Assembly: GCF_900110555.1 (NCBI RefSeq)
Contig: NZ_FOEE01000002.1
Span: 248,001-312,000, forward strand
From: Trujillonella endophytica
Lineage (GTDB): Bacteria; Actinomycetota; Actinomycetes; Mycobacteriales; Geodermatophilaceae
DNA: 64,000 nt
Reading direction: 5' to 3'
Shown here piece after piece: positions 42,424-53,230 of the stretch. Position 1 is the stretch's first letter. Each line of letters opens with the position of its first letter. The notes under the pieces are model-generated. The model made no database searches, was not told the origin of the DNA, and saw nothing but the letters and a program-made list of their open reading frames with translations. A program made the translations under genes and the position numbers.

Positions 42424-43677
42424 TCAGCGGGTGTGACCGGCTCCGGTGACGACGTAGGTGGTCGAGGTGAGCTCCGGCAGGCCCAGCGGCCCCCGGGCGT
42501 GCAGCTTCTGGGTGGAGATGCCGATCTCGGCGCCGAAGCCGAACTCGCCACCGTCGGTGAACCGCGTCGAGGCGTTGACCATGACCGCGGCCGAGTCGAC
42601 CCCGGCGGTGAAGTCGGCGATGGCGCGGGCGGAGTCGGCCACGATCGCCTCGGTGTGCCCGCTCCCCCACCGCGCGATGTGCTCCAGCGCCGCGGGCAGG
42701 TCGTCGACGACGCGCACGGCCATGTCCATCGAGAGGTACTCGGTGGCCCAGTCCTCGTCGGTGGCGGCCACGACGGCGGGGTGGGCGGCGCGGGCCGCGT
42801 CGTCCCCGTGCAGCGTCACGCCGGCGTCGGCGAGCGCCCCCAGCAGCCGCGGAAGGAACGGCACGTCCCGGTGCACCAGCAGCGTCTCGGCCGAGTTGCA
42901 GACGCTGACCCGGTGGGTCTTGGAGTTGAGCACGATCGCCTCGGCCATCGCCGCATCGGCGGAGGCGTCGACGTAGACGTGCACGTTGCCGACGCCGGTC
43001 TCGATCACCGGCACCTTCGCCTCGGTCACCACCCGCTCGATCAGCGAGGCCCCGCCCCGCGGGATGACCACGTCGACGAACCCGCGCGCGCCCAGCAGCT
43101 CCCCGACCGATGCGCGGTCGGCCGGCAGCAGCTCGATCGACCCGGCCGGCAGCCCGGCCTTCTCCGCCGCCTCGGTGAGAACGGCGACCAGGGCCGTGTT
43201 GGTGCGGAAGGCCGACGCCGAACCGCGCAGCAGCGCCGCGTTGCCGCTCTTGAGGCACAGCCCTGCCGCGTCCACGGTCACGTTGGGCCGCGCCTCGTAG
43301 ACGATGCCCACCACCCCGAAGGGCACCCGCACCTGGCGCAGCTGCAGCCCGTTGGGCAGCCGCGATCCGCGGACGACGTCGCCGACCGGGTCGGGCAGCG
43401 CGACGAGTTCGCGCAGGGCCGCGGCCACGCCGGCGACCCGGGCCGGGTCCAGCCGCAGCCGGTCGAGCACCGACTCCGGCGTGCCCTCGGCGGCCGCCGC
43501 GTCGACGTCGGCGGTGTTGGCGGCCAGGATCTCGTCGGTCCGCTCGACCAGGGCGTCGGCCATCGCGGCGAGCGCGGCGTCCTTGACGTCGGTCGGCAGC
43601 GTGCGCAGCACCCGGGAGGCGGCGCGGGCACGCAGCGCGGCGGCCCCGATCAGCGGCAGGGAGGCGACGTCGGACAC
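42424..43677 (-). CDS. proA: Gamma-glutamyl phosphate reductase
   Basis: Second step of proline synthesis, reducing glutamyl-5-phosphate with [35 protein letters not shown], the catalytic Cys in [16 protein letters not shown] and [32 protein letters not shown] are diagnostic. 417 residues, ATG start. proB is about 3 kb away, with MarR and other genes between. Confidence 0.97.
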   Translation of the reverse strand: MSDVASLPLIGAAALRARAASRVLRTLPTDVKDAALAAMADALVERTDEILAANTADVDAAAAEGTPESVLDRLRLDPARVAGVAAALRELVALPDPVGDVVRGSRLPNGLQLRQVRVPFGVVGIVYEARPNVTVDAAGLCLKSGNAALLRGSASAFRTNTALVAVLTEAAEKAGLPAGSIELLPADRASVGELLGARGFVDVVIPRGGASLIERVVTEAKVPVIETGVGNVHVYVDASADAAMAEAIVLNSKTHRVSVCNSAETLLVHRDVPFLPRLLGALADAGVTLHGDDAARAAHPAVVAATDEDWATEYLSMDMAVRVVDDLPAALEHIARWGSGHTEAIVADSARAIADFTAGVDSAAVMVNASTRFTDGGEFGFGAEIGISTQKLHARGPLGLPELTSTTYVVTGAGHTR

Positions 43678-43716
43678 CCCGCGAGGGTAGCGCGCAGATC
43701 GCGGGCTCCCGGCCGC

Positions 43717-44151
43717 TCAGCGCCAGGGGTCGGTGACCTCGCGCAGCCGGGTGAGCGACTCCCGCAGGGCCCGCGCCGACTCCTCGCCCAGGTGGGCCGT
43801 CCACTCCGCCTCGACGGCGGCCTCCACCCGACGCGCCACGGCGACGGCGGCCCGGCCGCGCTCGGCGAAGCAGACCAGCCGGGCGCGACCGTCGGTGGGG
43901 TCGGGCAGCCGGCGCACGTACCCGGCGCGCTCCAGCTGGTCCACGAGGAACCCGGCGGTCTGCTTGGTCACCTGCGCCTGCTCGGCCAGCTCGGTCAGGC
44001 GGGTGCCGCGCTCGCCGATCCGGGCCGCGATGCGGCCCTGCGCCAGCGTCATGTCGTCGAAGCCGGCCTCGGCGAGCGCGGCCAGCACCCGCCCCTCCAG
44101 CGCCCGGTACGGGAAGAAGCAGAGCAGGCCCAGGTTCGGCTGGACGGACAC
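43717..44151 (-). CDS. MarR-family transcriptional regulator
   Basis: Winged-helix repressor type: RGTRLTELAEQAQVTKQTAGFLVDQLERAGYVRRLPDPTDGRARLV. I take the GTG at 44149-44151, with AAGGGG six bases upstream; a GTG at 44157 would add two residues. It is divergent from the DinB-like gene and is probably its regulator. Confidence 0.9.
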   Translation of the reverse strand: MSVQPNLGLLCFFPYRALEGRVLAALAEAGFDDMTLAQGRIAARIGERGTRLTELAEQAQVTKQTAGFLVDQLERAGYVRRLPDPTDGRARLVCFAERGRAAVAVARRVEAAVEAEWTAHLGEESARALRESLTRLREVTDPWR

Positions 44152-44168
44152 GCACACCCCTTGACGAT

Positions 44169-44195
44169 GGTCAGCTTATCTGACGAGACTGTCAG
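44169..44195. promoter_or_regulatory. Putative MarR operator region
   Basis: Overlapping dyads GTCAG-N5-CTGAC (44170-44184) and CTGAC-N6-GTCAG (44180-44195) lie between the divergent marR-like gene and its neighbour. Repeated TCAG/CTGA half-sites suit a dimeric MarR protein. Confidence 0.5.
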
Positions 44196-44225
44196 GCAAG
44201 CTTACTAGTGGACGCGGGAGTCGCC

Positions 44226-44885
44226 GTGGACGTGGACGCCGTCTGGCGCACGATCGACACCGAGCGCGCGAGCCTGGCCGACCTGGTGGAGGACCTCTCC
44301 CCCGCCGAGTGGCAGGCGGCGTCCCTGTGCGACGCGTGGCGGGTGGGCGACGTCGCGGCCCACCTGACCCAGGCCCACATGGGCTACCGGGACGCCGCGC
44401 TGGCCGCCGTCCGTGCCCGCGGCAGCTTCGACCGGATGTTGCGCGACTCCGCAGTGCGCGCCACCGGCCGGCCGCCGGCGGAGCACGCCCGACGCCTCCG
44501 CGCGATGGTCGGCTCCCGGCGGACGGCGCCGTTCCTCACCCCGCTGGAGCCGCTGATCGACGTCCTGGTCCACGGACAGGACATGACCCTGCCGCTGGGG
44601 CGGATCCGGCCGGTGCCCGAGGCCGCCGCGGCAGCCGCGGCCCAGCGGGTCTGGGAGATGGGCTTCCCCTTCCGTGCCCGGCGGCGGCTCGCCGGCCTGC
44701 GGCTGACGGCGACCGACGTCGACTGGACCGCCGGCTCGGGCGCACCCGTCGAGGGGCCCGTGGCGGCGCTCCTGCTGCTCCTCACGGGGCGCACCGCGGC
44801 GCTGGACCGGCTCACCGGCGAGGGCACCGAGCACTTCGCGGCGGCACGAGGCCTCCGCGGCGGCAGGACGAGGGAGACGCCATGA
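44226..44885 (+). CDS. Maleylpyruvate isomerase family mycothiol-dependent (DinB-like) protein
   Basis: The N half is a DinB/MDMPI four-helix bundle: DLSPAEWQAASLCDAWRVGDVAAHLTQAHMGYRDAA, and LIDVLVHGQDM with the metal-type His. The C half resembles the MDMPI C-terminal domain (VEGPVAALLLLLTGRTAALDRLTGEG). GTG at 44226 has GGGAG five bases before it; a GTG at 44208 is also possible but overlaps a TACTAG -10-like box. Substrate unknown. ATGA overlap with the next gene. Confidence 0.86.
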   Translation: MDVDAVWRTIDTERASLADLVEDLSPAEWQAASLCDAWRVGDVAAHLTQAHMGYRDAALAAVRARGSFDRMLRDSAVRATGRPPAEHARRLRAMVGSRRTAPFLTPLEPLIDVLVHGQDMTLPLGRIRPVPEAAAAAAAQRVWEMGFPFRARRRLAGLRLTATDVDWTAGSGAPVEGPVAALLLLLTGRTAALDRLTGEGTEHFAAARGLRGGRTRETP

Positions 44886-45187
44886 CCTACGCTATGACCA
44901 TGGACGTGCCCGCACCCGTCGAGGTGTACGACGCGGTGCACCGGGAGGTGCTGGCCCGCAGCGGCGGGACCGCCGACGGCCTGCTGGTCCACCTCGCCCG
45001 GGCGACCGAGGGCGGCTTCCAGGTGATCGAGGTGTGGGAGTCGCGGGACCAGTGCGAGCGTTACAGCCGCGAGATCGTCGGGCCGGTGCTGGCCGAGGTC
45101 ACGCGGGGGGCGCCGCAGCCGCCGGAGGCACCGGCCGAGTTCGAGGTCCGCGGCCTGGTGCTGCCCCGGGCGGGCGTCGTCGTCTGA
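44882..45187 (+). CDS. Small ABM-like protein, paralogue of the gene at 18436
   Basis: 101 residues, MTYAMTMDVPAPVEVYDAVH ... GGFQVIEVWESRDQCERYSREIVGPV. Shares MTYA and the VWES-x-x-x-C block with the 18436 protein. Its ATG overlaps the stop of the DinB-like gene (ATGA), so both are made together under probable MarR control. Function unknown. Confidence 0.85.
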   Translation: MTYAMTMDVPAPVEVYDAVHREVLARSGGTADGLLVHLARATEGGFQVIEVWESRDQCERYSREIVGPVLAEVTRGAPQPPEAPAEFEVRGLVLPRAGVVV

Positions 45188-45193
45188 CGACCC

Positions 45194-45976
45194 TCAGTTC
45201 AGGGGCCGCGTTCCCGGGGGCAGCGTGCCGCCCGCCACCATCCCGGCGGTGGCGTCCTGCAGGGCGGTCAGGGCCGCCCGCTGGGTGAACGGCCCCGTGG
45301 ACACGCGGGCCACCCCCAGCTCCTGCAGCTCGCGGGCCGGGAGCGAGACGCCGGGCACGCTGATGAGCGTCAGCCGGCCTCGGCCGAGGCCCTCGACGAC
45401 CGCGGCGATCTCCTCCCGGTCCACCAGCCGCGGGACGAACACCACGGGCGCCCCCGCCTCGAGGAAGGCCCGCCCGCGGCGGATGGTCTCGGCGACCAGC
45501 TCGCCGCGGTCGGCACCCTCGGCGGCGCGCACGTAGGCGTCGGTGCGGGCGTTGAGCACGAAGTCGATGCCGGCGTCCCGGCCGGCCCGCAGCACCGCCT
45601 CGACGGCGGCGACCGCCTCGTCGAGCGGCCTCATCCCGTCCTCGAGGTTCCCGCCGACGACGCCGGCGGCGATCGCCCGGCGGGCGGTCTCGCCGGCGTC
45701 GGAGTAGCCGGCCTCCATGTCCATGCTGACCGGCAGGTCGACCGCGGCGGCGATCCGGGCGACCATGTCCAGGTGCAGGTCGAGCGGGATGTTCTCGCCG
45801 TCCTCGTAGCCGAAGGTGGCGGCGATGCTGTGGCTCGCGGTGGCCAGGGCGCGCACGCCGTCGGTCGCGGCCACCACCCCGGCGGACACCACGTCCCAGA
45901 CGTTGGCCAGGACGAGGATCTCCGGCGCGGTGTGCAGGTCCAGGAGCGTGCGGGCGCGCGTGGCGAGGTCGGTCAC
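45194..45976 (-). CDS. Isocitrate lyase/PEP mutase family protein
   Basis: TIM-barrel protein of 260 residues: ILVLANVWDVVSAGVVAATDGVRALATASHSIAATFGYEDGENIPLD, PVSMDMEAGY, VVGGNLEDG and NARTDAYVRA. The Asp/Glu metal ligands of the superfamily are recognisable; the isocitrate lyase KKCGH motif is missing. Members include carboxyvinyl-carboxyphosphonate and oxaloacetate hydrolases; the reaction here is unknown. GTG start. Confidence 0.9.
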   Translation of the reverse strand: MTDLATRARTLLDLHTAPEILVLANVWDVVSAGVVAATDGVRALATASHSIAATFGYEDGENIPLDLHLDMVARIAAAVDLPVSMDMEAGYSDAGETARRAIAAGVVGGNLEDGMRPLDEAVAAVEAVLRAGRDAGIDFVLNARTDAYVRAAEGADRGELVAETIRRGRAFLEAGAPVVFVPRLVDREEIAAVVEGLGRGRLTLISVPGVSLPARELQELGVARVSTGPFTQRAALTALQDATAGMVAGGTLPPGTRPLN

Positions 45977-45983
45977 CCCTGGG

Positions 45984-45989
45984 ACCGTA
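45984..45989 (-). promoter_or_regulatory. Probable -10 box of the PEP-mutase family gene (leaderless)
   Basis: TACGGT on the minus strand, seven bases before the GTG start at 45976. The spacing suits a leaderless transcript. Confidence 0.4.
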
Positions 45990-45995
45990 GCGCCG

Positions 45996-46478
45996 CTACC
46001 GGGAGTTGAGCGCGCGGAGGGCCGCCTTGCGGGCGTCCCCGGTGAGCCGGTCGAGGAAGACCTTGCCGTCGAGGTGGTCGACCTCGTGCTGCAGGCACCG
46101 GGCCATGAGGCCGCTGCCGGCCAGCCGCACCGGCTCCCCGTGCACGTCGAACCCCTCGACGACGGCGTGCAGTCCGCGCACGGTCGGCGCCCAGATGCCG
46201 GGGACCGACAGGCAGCCCTCGTCGCCGTCCTGCGTCTCCTCCGACACCTCCACCAGCCGCGGGTTCACCACGGAGCCGATGACGCCGTCGATGTTGTAGC
46301 TGAAGGCGCGGGCGCTCACCCCGATCTGCGGCGCCGCCAGCCCGGCGCGGCCGGGGTGGTCGACGGTCTCCTCGAGGTCGCGGACCAGGGCGGCGAGCTC
46401 GCGGTCGAAGGCGCGGACGGGGTCGGCCGGGGTGCGCAGCACCGGGTCGCCGAGCTCGCGGATCGGGCGGATCGTCAC
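45996..46478 (-). CDS. def: Peptide deformylase
   Basis: Removes the N-formyl group from new proteins. The three motifs GLAAPQIGV, EGCLSVPG (Cys89) and QHEVDHLDG (His131, Glu132, His135) are complete. 160 residues. Stop codon is TAG (45996-45998). It lies 13 bases after proB in the same direction. Confidence 0.96.
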   Translation of the reverse strand: MTIRPIRELGDPVLRTPADPVRAFDRELAALVRDLEETVDHPGRAGLAAPQIGVSARAFSYNIDGVIGSVVNPRLVEVSEETQDGDEGCLSVPGIWAPTVRGLHAVVEGFDVHGEPVRLAGSGLMARCLQHEVDHLDGKVFLDRLTGDARKAALRALNSR

Positions 46479-46491
46479 GCGGCGCAGTCTC

Positions 46492-47628
46492 TCAGGCGGG
46501 CGTGACCGGCCTCGGGGCCCGGTGCCCGACGAGCACCATCTCGTCGCGGTGCACGACCTCGCGGCGGTACTCGGGGTCGAGCTCGCCGGTCTTGCGGCCG
46601 AACAGCGCCGGCAGCTCGCGGGCGTCGTAGGCGACCAGTCCGCGTGCTACGACCGCGCCGTCCGGGCCGACCAGCTCGACCGGGTCGTCGGCCAGGAAGT
46701 CCCCCGTGGCGCCGGTGATCCCGGCGGCCAGCAGGGAGGCACCGCGCTCGCGGACGGCCCGCACCGCGCCGTCGTCCAGGATCAGCCGGCCGCGGGGCCG
46801 GCTGGCGTAGCGCAGCCAGAACTGGCGGGCCGAGGGACGCCGTCCGAACGGCTCGAACAGCGTGCCCACCCGCTCGCCCGCCAGCGCGGCCGCCGCCTGC
46901 AGGGTCGAGGTGACGACGACGGGGACGCCGGCCCGGGCGGCGATCAGGGCCGCCTCGACCTTGGTGGCCATCCCGCCGGTGCCGACGCCGTTGCGCGAGG
47001 CCGAGCCGAGGGTGACCGCGGCGAGATCGGCCGGGCCGGTGACCGTGTCGATCAGCTGGGCCGGGCCGGTGCGGGGGTCACCGTCGTAGACGCCGTCGAC
47101 GTCGGAGAGCAGCAGCAGGGCGTCGGCCTGCGCGACGTGCGCGACCAGCGCGGCGAGCCGGTCGTTGTCCCCGAAGCGGATCTCCTCCGTGGCGACCGTG
47201 TCGTTCTCGTTGACGACCGGCAGCACGCCCAGGGTCAGCAGCCGGTCCACGGTGCGGTGGGCGTTGCGGTAGTGGCTGCGCCGGGTCAGGTCGTCGGCAG
47301 TCAGCAGCACCTGGCCGACGGTGACGCCGTGCCGGGCGAAGGCGTCGGCGTAGGTCTGCACCAGCCGCAGCTGCCCGACGCTCGCGGCGGCCTGCGCGGT
47401 CGCGAGGTCCCGCGGCCGGCCCTCCACGCCCAGCGGCGCCAGCCCGGCGGCGATGGCCCCCGACGACACCAGCACGACCTCCCGGCCGGAGGCGCGGGCG
47501 GCACCGAGCACGTCGACCAGGGCCGTCAGCCGGGTGACGTCGAGGCCGCCGGGCAGCGTGGTCAGCGACGAGGAGCCGACCTTGACCACGACCCGGCGGG
47601 CACCGGCGATCCCGGCACGGGCCGTCAC
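46492..47628 (-). CDS. proB: Glutamate 5-kinase
   Basis: First step of proline synthesis. [53 protein letters not shown] and [15 protein letters not shown] are amino acid kinase blocks; a C-terminal PUA domain (residues about 285-365) is present. GTG at 47626-47628 overlaps the obgE stop as GTGA; 378 residues. Confidence 0.96.
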   Translation of the reverse strand: MTARAGIAGARRVVVKVGSSSLTTLPGGLDVTRLTALVDVLGAARASGREVVLVSSGAIAAGLAPLGVEGRPRDLATAQAAASVGQLRLVQTYADAFARHGVTVGQVLLTADDLTRRSHYRNAHRTVDRLLTLGVLPVVNENDTVATEEIRFGDNDRLAALVAHVAQADALLLLSDVDGVYDGDPRTGPAQLIDTVTGPADLAAVTLGSASRNGVGTGGMATKVEAALIAARAGVPVVVTSTLQAAAALAGERVGTLFEPFGRRPSARQFWLRYASRPRGRLILDDGAVRAVRERGASLLAAGITGATGDFLADDPVELVGPDGAVVARGLVAYDARELPALFGRKTGELDPEYRREVVHRDEMVLVGHRAPRPVTPA

Positions 47629-49109
47629 GGCTGCTCCTCGGGAAGCTCCTCGTCGGTCCAGGTCTCGGTGAGCTCGTAGGGCACCCGGCGGGCCTTCTTG
47701 GCGGCCAGCCGCTCGGCGGCCCGCACGCGGTGCGGGGCGTCGATGCGCGAGTCCGTGCCGCGGCCGCCGAGCCCGGCGGTCTCCTCGATCGTGAGGGTGC
47801 CGGCGGGCAGGGTCGGCACGAAGTCGAAGGTGACGTCGCCGATGGTGACCGCGTCGCCCTCCCGCGCCCCGGCCTTCTCCAGCGCGTCCTCCACGCCGAG
47901 CCTGTTGAGGCGGTCGGCGAGGAAGCCGACGGCCTCGTCGTTGGTGAAGTCGGTCTGGCGCACCCACCGCTGCGGCTTGACGCCGTGGACGACGAAGCCG
48001 GCCTCGTCCTCCGGGCCTCCGGTGACGGTGAAGCCGGTGTCGTCGACCGCGCGGGGGGTGAGCGTGATGCGCACCGGCTCGGGCGCGGGCAGCGCGGCGC
48101 GGTGCTGCTCCACCGCGGCGGCCAGGGCGTAGCCGAGCTCGGCCAGCCCCTCCCCCGTGACGGCGCTGATCGCGAACACCTGCAGGCCGCGCTCCTCGAG
48201 GGTCGCGCGGACCAGGTCGACCAGCTCCCGGGCCTCCGGGACGTCGATCTTGTTGAGGACGGCGATCCGCAGCCGGCCCACGAGGTCGAGCTCCTCGCCG
48301 CTGTACTCGGCCAGCTCGTGCTCGAGCGCCTCGATGTCGGTCTCCGGGTCGCGGCCGGGCTCCATGGTGGCCATGTCGACGACGTGCACCAGGACGGCGC
48401 AGCGCTCGATGTGGCGCAGGAACTCCAGGCCGAGGCCCTTGCCGATCGAGGCGCCCGGGATCAGCCCGGGGACGTCGGCCATCGTGTAGACGGTGTCGCC
48501 CGACCGGACCACGCCGAGGTTGGGCACCAGCGTGGTGAACGGGTAGTCGGCGATCTTCGGGCGCGCCGCCGACATGGCCGCGACCAGCGAGGACTTCCCG
48601 GCCGACGGGAACCCGACCAGCCCGACGTCGGCGATGCTCTTGAGCTCGATGACGACGTCGAGGGTCTCCCCCGGCTCGCCGAGCAGCGCGAACCCGGGCG
48701 CCTTGCGCCGGGTGTTGGCGAGGGCCGCGTTGCCGAGGCCGCCCTTGCCGCCGTGGGCGAGGACGACGCGGGTGCCCGCGCCGACGAGGTCGGCCAGCAC
48801 CTCGCCGTCGGTGGTGCTGACCACGCTGCCCGGGGGCACGCGCAGCACGCGCTCCTCCCCGCGGGCGCCGTGCCGGTTGCTGCCCTCGCCGGGGCGGCCG
48901 TTGCCGGCCTTGTGGTGCGGGCGGTGGTGGAAGTCCAGCAGCGTGTGCACGCTGGGATCGACCTCGAGGACGACGTCGCCCCCGTTGCCTCCGTTGCCGC
49001 CGTCGGGCCCGCCGAGCGGCTTGAACTTCTCGCGGTGGATCGAGGCCACGCCGTGCCCGCCGTTGCCGGCGGTGACGTGGACGATCACGCGGTCGACGAA
49101 AGCGGCCAT
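47625..49109 (-). CDS. obgE: GTPase ObgE/CgtA
   Basis: Ribosome-assembly and stress GTPase. Gly-rich Obg fold (1-158) with [20 protein letters not shown] domain [49 protein letters not shown]-terminal OCT domain from about residue 350 ([35 protein letters not shown]). 494 residues. Coupled with proB by overlapping codons. Confidence 0.97.
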   Translation of the reverse strand: MAAFVDRVIVHVTAGNGGHGVASIHREKFKPLGGPDGGNGGNGGDVVLEVDPSVHTLLDFHHRPHHKAGNGRPGEGSNRHGARGEERVLRVPPGSVVSTTDGEVLADLVGAGTRVVLAHGGKGGLGNAALANTRRKAPGFALLGEPGETLDVVIELKSIADVGLVGFPSAGKSSLVAAMSAARPKIADYPFTTLVPNLGVVRSGDTVYTMADVPGLIPGASIGKGLGLEFLRHIERCAVLVHVVDMATMEPGRDPETDIEALEHELAEYSGEELDLVGRLRIAVLNKIDVPEARELVDLVRATLEERGLQVFAISAVTGEGLAELGYALAAAVEQHRAALPAPEPVRITLTPRAVDDTGFTVTGGPEDEAGFVVHGVKPQRWVRQTDFTNDEAVGFLADRLNRLGVEDALEKAGAREGDAVTIGDVTFDFVPTLPAGTLTIEETAGLGGRGTDSRIDAPHRVRAAERLAAKKARRVPYELTETWTDEELPEEQP

Positions 49110-49144
49110 GACCGTGCCGCCTCCTACTCCTGCATCAAGCGAAA

Positions 49145-49175
49145 CCAGCGCACGGGCCGGCGGCCCGTGCGCTGG
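49145..49175 (-). terminator. Hairpin 1 between rpmA and obgE
   Basis: A 14-base perfect stem, CCAGCGCACGGGCC with its complement, and loop GGC. It lies downstream of rpmA, about 35 bases before the obgE start. It may lower read-through from rplU-rpmA into obgE. Confidence 0.6.
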
Positions 49176-49193
49176 TCCGCACGTACTCGATGG

Positions 49194-49243
49194 CCCCCTC
49201 GCAGGGTCCCGCCGCCGGCTTGCCGGCGGCGGGGGCGAGGGGG
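49194..49243 (-). terminator. Hairpin 2 after rpmA (two-part stem)
   Basis: Inner stem CCCGCCGCCGGC (49208-49219) with GCCGGCGGCGGG (49222-49233); outer stem CCCCCTCGC (49194-49202) with GCGAGGGGG (49235-49243). It lies directly after the rpmA stop, a natural terminator or attenuator position. Confidence 0.65.
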
Positions 49244-49250
49244 TCCGTGA

Positions 49251-49508
49251 TCAGGCCTCGACGGCCGTGATCGAGATGGTCTTGCGACCGCGGCGCATGC
49301 CGAAGGTCACCGAGCCGGGCTCGAGCGCGAACAGCGTGTCGTCGCCGCCGCGGCCGACGCCCAGGCCCGGGTGGAAGTGCGTGCCACGCTGGCGGACGAT
49401 GATCTCGCCGGCCTTGACGACCTGGCCACCGAACCGCTTCACGCCGAGGCGCTGGGCGTTCGAGTCGCGGCCGTTGCGGGAGGACGAGGCGCCCTTCTTG
49501 TGTGCCAT
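49251..49508 (-). CDS. rpmA: 50S ribosomal protein L27
   Basis: 85 residues, [20 protein letters not shown] and [24 protein letters not shown], diagnostic of bL27. It follows rplU by seven bases. No N-terminal cleavage extension is present. Confidence 0.98.
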   Translation of the reverse strand: MAHKKGASSSRNGRDSNAQRLGVKRFGGQVVKAGEIIVRQRGTHFHPGLGVGRGGDDTLFALEPGSVTFGMRRGRKTISITAVEA

Positions 49509-49515
49509 GTCGTCG

Positions 49516-49827
49516 TCAGCCCTTCGTGATGTCGCGGACGACCACGTCGGTGAGGGGCTGACGGTGCCCCTGCCGCTTGTGGTAGCCGGTCTTGTTCTTG
49601 AACTTGTGGATGCGGATCTTCGGGCCCTTGCCGTGCTCGACGATCTCGCCGGTCACCGTGACCCCGGCCAGCGTGGCCGCGTCGGTGGTGACGGTGTCAC
49701 CGTCGACGAGCAGGATCGCGGGGAGCGCGACGGTGTCGCCCGCCTCGCCGGCCAGGCGGTTGACCGTGAACCGGTCACCCACGGCCACCTTGTGCTGCCG
49801 GCCTCCGGCCTTGACGACTGCGTACAC
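49516..49827 (-). CDS. rplU: 50S ribosomal protein L21
   Basis: 103 residues, [20 protein letters not shown] and [21 protein letters not shown]. Of two adjacent GTG codons, the one at 49825-49827 gives the family's MYAVV start; GAGGAG lies seven bases upstream. First gene of rplU-rpmA. Confidence 0.97.
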   Translation of the reverse strand: MYAVVKAGGRQHKVAVGDRFTVNRLAGEAGDTVALPAILLVDGDTVTTDAATLAGVTVTGEIVEHGKGPKIRIHKFKNKTGYHKRQGHRQPLTDVVVRDITKG

Positions 49828-50062
49828 CACTGACTCCTCGATCGCCTGCTCGTGTCTGTCCTGGGCGCACACCCGCGGGGGACGCGGGGTGCGGGACGGG
49901 CTGCGCGCCCTCTGGGCGGCACCGGCTTCGGTGCGCTGCCCGTGGCGATGCAACCCGACCAGCGTACCCGAGGCGCCGGATCCCGGTCGAACGGGGGAAG
50001 GACCCCCCGTCCTCCACCGGTCGCCCGCTCGCGGCGGGCCCCTGCGGGGGCCGGGACGGGCC
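49828..50062 (-). promoter_or_regulatory. Leader and promoter region of rplU-rpmA, with rne terminator
   Basis: ACGGGGG (49991-49997) and CCCCCGT (50004-50010) form a short hairpin about 53 bases after the rne stop, a plausible rne terminator. Nearer rplU, GCACCG-GCTT-CGGTGC (49919-49934) inside a GGGC/GCCC outer pair forms a second hairpin that could be an L21 leader for autoregulation. The roles are inferred from position. Confidence 0.45.
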
Positions 50063-53000
50063 TCAGGAGGCCGGCGGTCCGGCCGGCCGGCTGGCCGCCC
50101 GACGACGGCGCGGCCGCCCGCCCGCGAGCACCGCGCGAGCGGCCGGCTCGTCGGGGCCGGCACCGGCGGGGACGTCGTCCTCGTCGGCTGCCTCCTCCTC
50201 CGGCGGCGCGGGCGGCGCCTCCGGGGCCACGGGGGCCTCCACGGGCGGGACCACGGCGGCCTCGGCCGCCTCGTGCGGCAGCTCCGGTGTGGCGTCCGGC
50301 GACGGGGCGCCCACGGGGACGTCCAGGACCTCCGCGAGCACCTCGGGCGCGAAGCCCGGGGCACCGGCCGGGCTCCCGTCCGCCGGGCTTCCGTCCGTCG
50401 GGACGCCGGGCGCGGAAGTCTCCTCGGCCGCCGGGGCGGTCTCGCGGGCAGCCGCGTCGGCGGGCGCGTCAGCGGCGTCCCCGTCGGCAGCGTCCCCCTC
50501 GGCAGCAGCCTCGGCGGTGTCGCTCCCGACGGCGGCGAGCACGGCGGCGTCCTCGGCCGCGCGCTCCTCCCCGGACTGGCCGCGGTTGCGCCGGCCTCGG
50601 TTGCGCCGCCCACCGGAGCGCGGCTCGCCGCCCTCGGCGGGCGGCTCGTCGGCGGTCGCCTCGGCAGCCTCGGCGGGGGCCTCGGCACGCTCGGACCGGT
50701 TCTGGTCGCGGGTCTCGGCCCTGCCCGACTCGCGGGTCTCGGACCGGTTCTGGTCCCGCCGCCCGCCGCCCGGGCCGTTGCCGCCGGAGCCGGCCGAGCC
50801 GCCGGCACCCCCCGAGCCGCCGGAGGCGCCACCCCCGCGGCGCTTCTCGTCGACCGGGTCGGTGTGCACGACGATCCCGCGCCCGCGGCAGTGCTCGCAG
50901 GGCTCGCTGAACACCTCGAGCAGGCCCTGACCCACCCGCTTGCGGGTCATCTGCACCAGCCCCAGCGAGGTCACCTCGGCGACCTGGTGCTTGGTCCGGT
51001 CCCGGCCCAGGCACTCGGTCAGCCGGCGCAGCACGAGGTCGCGGTTGCTCTCCAGGACCATGTCGATGAAGTCGATGACGATGATCCCGCCGATGTCGCG
51101 CAGCCGGAGCTGGCGGACGATCTCCTCCGCCGCCTCCATGTTGTTGCGCGTCACCGTCTGCTCGAGGTTGCCGCCCGAGCCGACGAACTTGCCGGTGTTG
51201 ACGTCGACGACCGTCATCGCCTCGGTGCGGTCGATGACCAGCGAACCGCCCGAGGGCAGCCAGACCTTGCGGTCCAGGGCCTTCGCCAGCTGCTCGTCGA
51301 TGCGCAGGTCGTGGAAGACGTCGCCCTCGCCGGTGTAGCGGGACAGCCGGCCGACCAGCTCCGGGGAGACGTGCGCGACGTAGGCCTCGACGGTGTCCCA
51401 GGCGTCGTCGCCCTGGACCACGAGCGAGGTGAAGTCCTCGTTGAACACGTCGCGGATGACGCGGATGGCGAGGTCGGGCTCGCCGTAGAGCAGCGACGGC
51501 GCGTTGGAGGAGGACTCGGACTTCTTCTGGATGACGTCCCACTGGGCCTGCAGCCGGGCCACGTCGCGGGTGAGCTCCTCCTCCGAGGCGCCCTCCGCCG
51601 CGGTGCGGATGATCACGCCGGCGTCGGCGGGGACGATCTTCTTGAGGATGTCCTTGAGCCGCTGCCGCTCGGTGTCGGGCAGCTTGCGGCTGATCCCCGT
51701 CATCGACCCGCCCGGCACGTAGACCAGGAAGCGCCCGGGCAGGTTGATCTGCTGGGTCAGCCGCGCGCCCTTGTGCCCGATCGGGTCCTTGGTGACCTGC
51801 ACCAGCACCTTGTCGCCGGACTTCATCGCCGTCTCGATGGACCGCTGCTTGCCCGACAGGCCCGCGGCGTCCCAGTTCACCTCACCGGCGTAGAGGACGG
51901 CGTTGCGCCCCTTGCCGATGTCGACGAACGCCGCCTCCATGCTGGGCAGCACGTTCTGCACGCGGCCCAGGTAGACGTTCCCGGCGAACGAGGTGGCCGA
52001 CGCCTGGGTGACGTAGTGCTCGACGAGGACGTCGTCCTCGAGGACGGCGATCTGGGTCCGCTCGCCGCGCTGGCGGATGACCATCGCGCGGTCCACGGCC
52101 TCGCGCCGGGCGAGGAACTCGGCCTCGGTGAGGATCGGCGCCCGCCGGCGGCCGGTGTCCCGCCCGTCCCGGCGCCGCTGCCGCTTGGCCTCGAGGCGGG
52201 TGGAGCCGGCGACGCCCTTGACGTCGTCGTCGCTGGTGGTGCGGCCGTTGCGGCCGGCCCGCTCGGGGCGGTCGGCGTCGTCGGACGCGGCGGTGTCCCC
52301 GCCGGTGTCCGAGCTGCCACGCCGGCGGCGGCGGCGCCGGCGGCGGGTGCTGGAGCCGGCCTCGCCCTCGTCGCCGTCGGAGTCGCCGTCGTCGTCGCCG
52401 GTCTCGTCGACGTCCTCGGCCTCGTCGGAGTCCTCGTCGGCGTCGTCGCGGCGCTGCTCGTCGGCCTCGGCGTCGTCTCCGGTCTCGTCGGCGGCGTCGT
52501 CGCCGTCCTCGCCGGTGCGACCGCGGCCGCGGCCCCGGCGCCCTCGCCGGCGGCGGCGGCTGCCGGCGCCGCCCTCGTCGCGGTCCTCGGCGCCCTCGTC
52601 GTCGGAGTCGTCGGTGTCGGCGTCGATGTCGGAGTCGGTGTCGGCCGGGCTGTCGACGGCGGCGTCGGCACCGGCATCACCGGTGGCGCCCCGGCGCCGC
52701 GAGCGGCCGCGCCGGGAGCGAGGCGCGGGGGGCTCGTCCTCGTCGTCCATGGGCGCGACGTCGACGTCCTCCGGCTCCTCGGGGGACTCGGCCAGCGGCC
52801 GGCGGCTGCGCCGGCGGGACACCGGGGCCTCGGCCTCGGCCGGCGCCACGAAGCTGATGAAGGCCGGGACCGCCGGCGGGGCCGCCGGCGCCGGCTCGAC
52901 GGAGTCCGGATCGGCCGGTGCGGCCGGGCGGGTGGCGCGGCGGCGGGGGCGGGCGATCACCGCGGTGGGCTCCGGAGAGCTGAACTGGGCCCCGAACCGG

Positions 53001-53230
53001 GAGACCGGCTCGGCGTCGAGGTCGGGCTCGGGATCCTCGGCGGGCAGGTCGGCGGCGCCGGGAGCGACCGCCGCGAGGGCGTCGTCCTCGTCGCCTGCCA
53101 CGGCCTCCGGCTCGGCGGCCTGGCCGGCCAGGCCGGTCGCGGGGGCCGGGGCGCTCTCCCCGTGCTCGCCGGCGGGGGCCGCCGCGGTGTCCTCGGTCGT
53201 CGAGGTGGTGTCGTCGTCCTGGTCGGCCAC
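50063..53230 (-). CDS. rne: Ribonuclease E/G family protein
   Basis: Main endoribonuclease of mRNA decay and rRNA processing. The first about 390 residues are a low-complexity extension of acidic and Arg-rich blocks. The conserved core follows: S1 domain ([36 protein letters not shown]), DNase I-like catalytic region ([31 protein letters not shown] with catalytic Asp residues) and zinc-link CEHCRGRG. A second long disordered tail (about 250 residues) ends the 1055-residue protein. GTG start with GGAGG about ten bases upstream. Rho, RNA or enzyme partners may bind the tails (inference). Confidence 0.95.
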   Translation of the reverse strand: MADQDDDTTSTTEDTAAAPAGEHGESAPAPATGLAGQAAEPEAVAGDEDDALAAVAPGAADLPAEDPEPDLDAEPVSRFGAQFSSPEPTAVIARPRRRATRPAAPADPDSVEPAPAAPPAVPAFISFVAPAEAEAPVSRRRSRRPLAESPEEPEDVDVAPMDDEDEPPAPRSRRGRSRRRGATGDAGADAAVDSPADTDSDIDADTDDSDDEGAEDRDEGGAGSRRRRRGRRGRGRGRTGEDGDDAADETGDDAEADEQRRDDADEDSDEAEDVDETGDDDGDSDGDEGEAGSSTRRRRRRRRRGSSDTGGDTAASDDADRPERAGRNGRTTSDDDVKGVAGSTRLEAKRQRRRDGRDTGRRRAPILTEAEFLARREAVDRAMVIRQRGERTQIAVLEDDVLVEHYVTQASATSFAGNVYLGRVQNVLPSMEAAFVDIGKGRNAVLYAGEVNWDAAGLSGKQRSIETAMKSGDKVLVQVTKDPIGHKGARLTQQINLPGRFLVYVPGGSMTGISRKLPDTERQRLKDILKKIVPADAGVIIRTAAEGASEEELTRDVARLQAQWDVIQKKSESSSNAPSLLYGEPDLAIRVIRDVFNEDFTSLVVQGDDAWDTVEAYVAHVSPELVGRLSRYTGEGDVFHDLRIDEQLAKALDRKVWLPSGGSLVIDRTEAMTVVDVNTGKFVGSGGNLEQTVTRNNMEAAEEIVRQLRLRDIGGIIVIDFIDMVLESNRDLVLRRLTECLGRDRTKHQVAEVTSLGLVQMTRKRVGQGLLEVFSEPCEHCRGRGIVVHTDPVDEKRRGGGASGGSGGAGGSAGSGGNGPGGGRRDQNRSETRESGRAETRDQNRSERAEAPAEAAEATADEPPAEGGEPRSGGRRNRGRRNRGQSGEERAAEDAAVLAAVGSDTAEAAAEGDAADGDAADAPADAAARETAPAAEETSAPGVPTDGSPADGSPAGAPGFAPEVLAEVLDVPVGAPSPDATPELPHEAAEAAVVPPVEAPVAPEAPPAPPEEEAADEDDVPAGAGPDEPAARAVLAGGRPRRRRAASRPAGPPAS

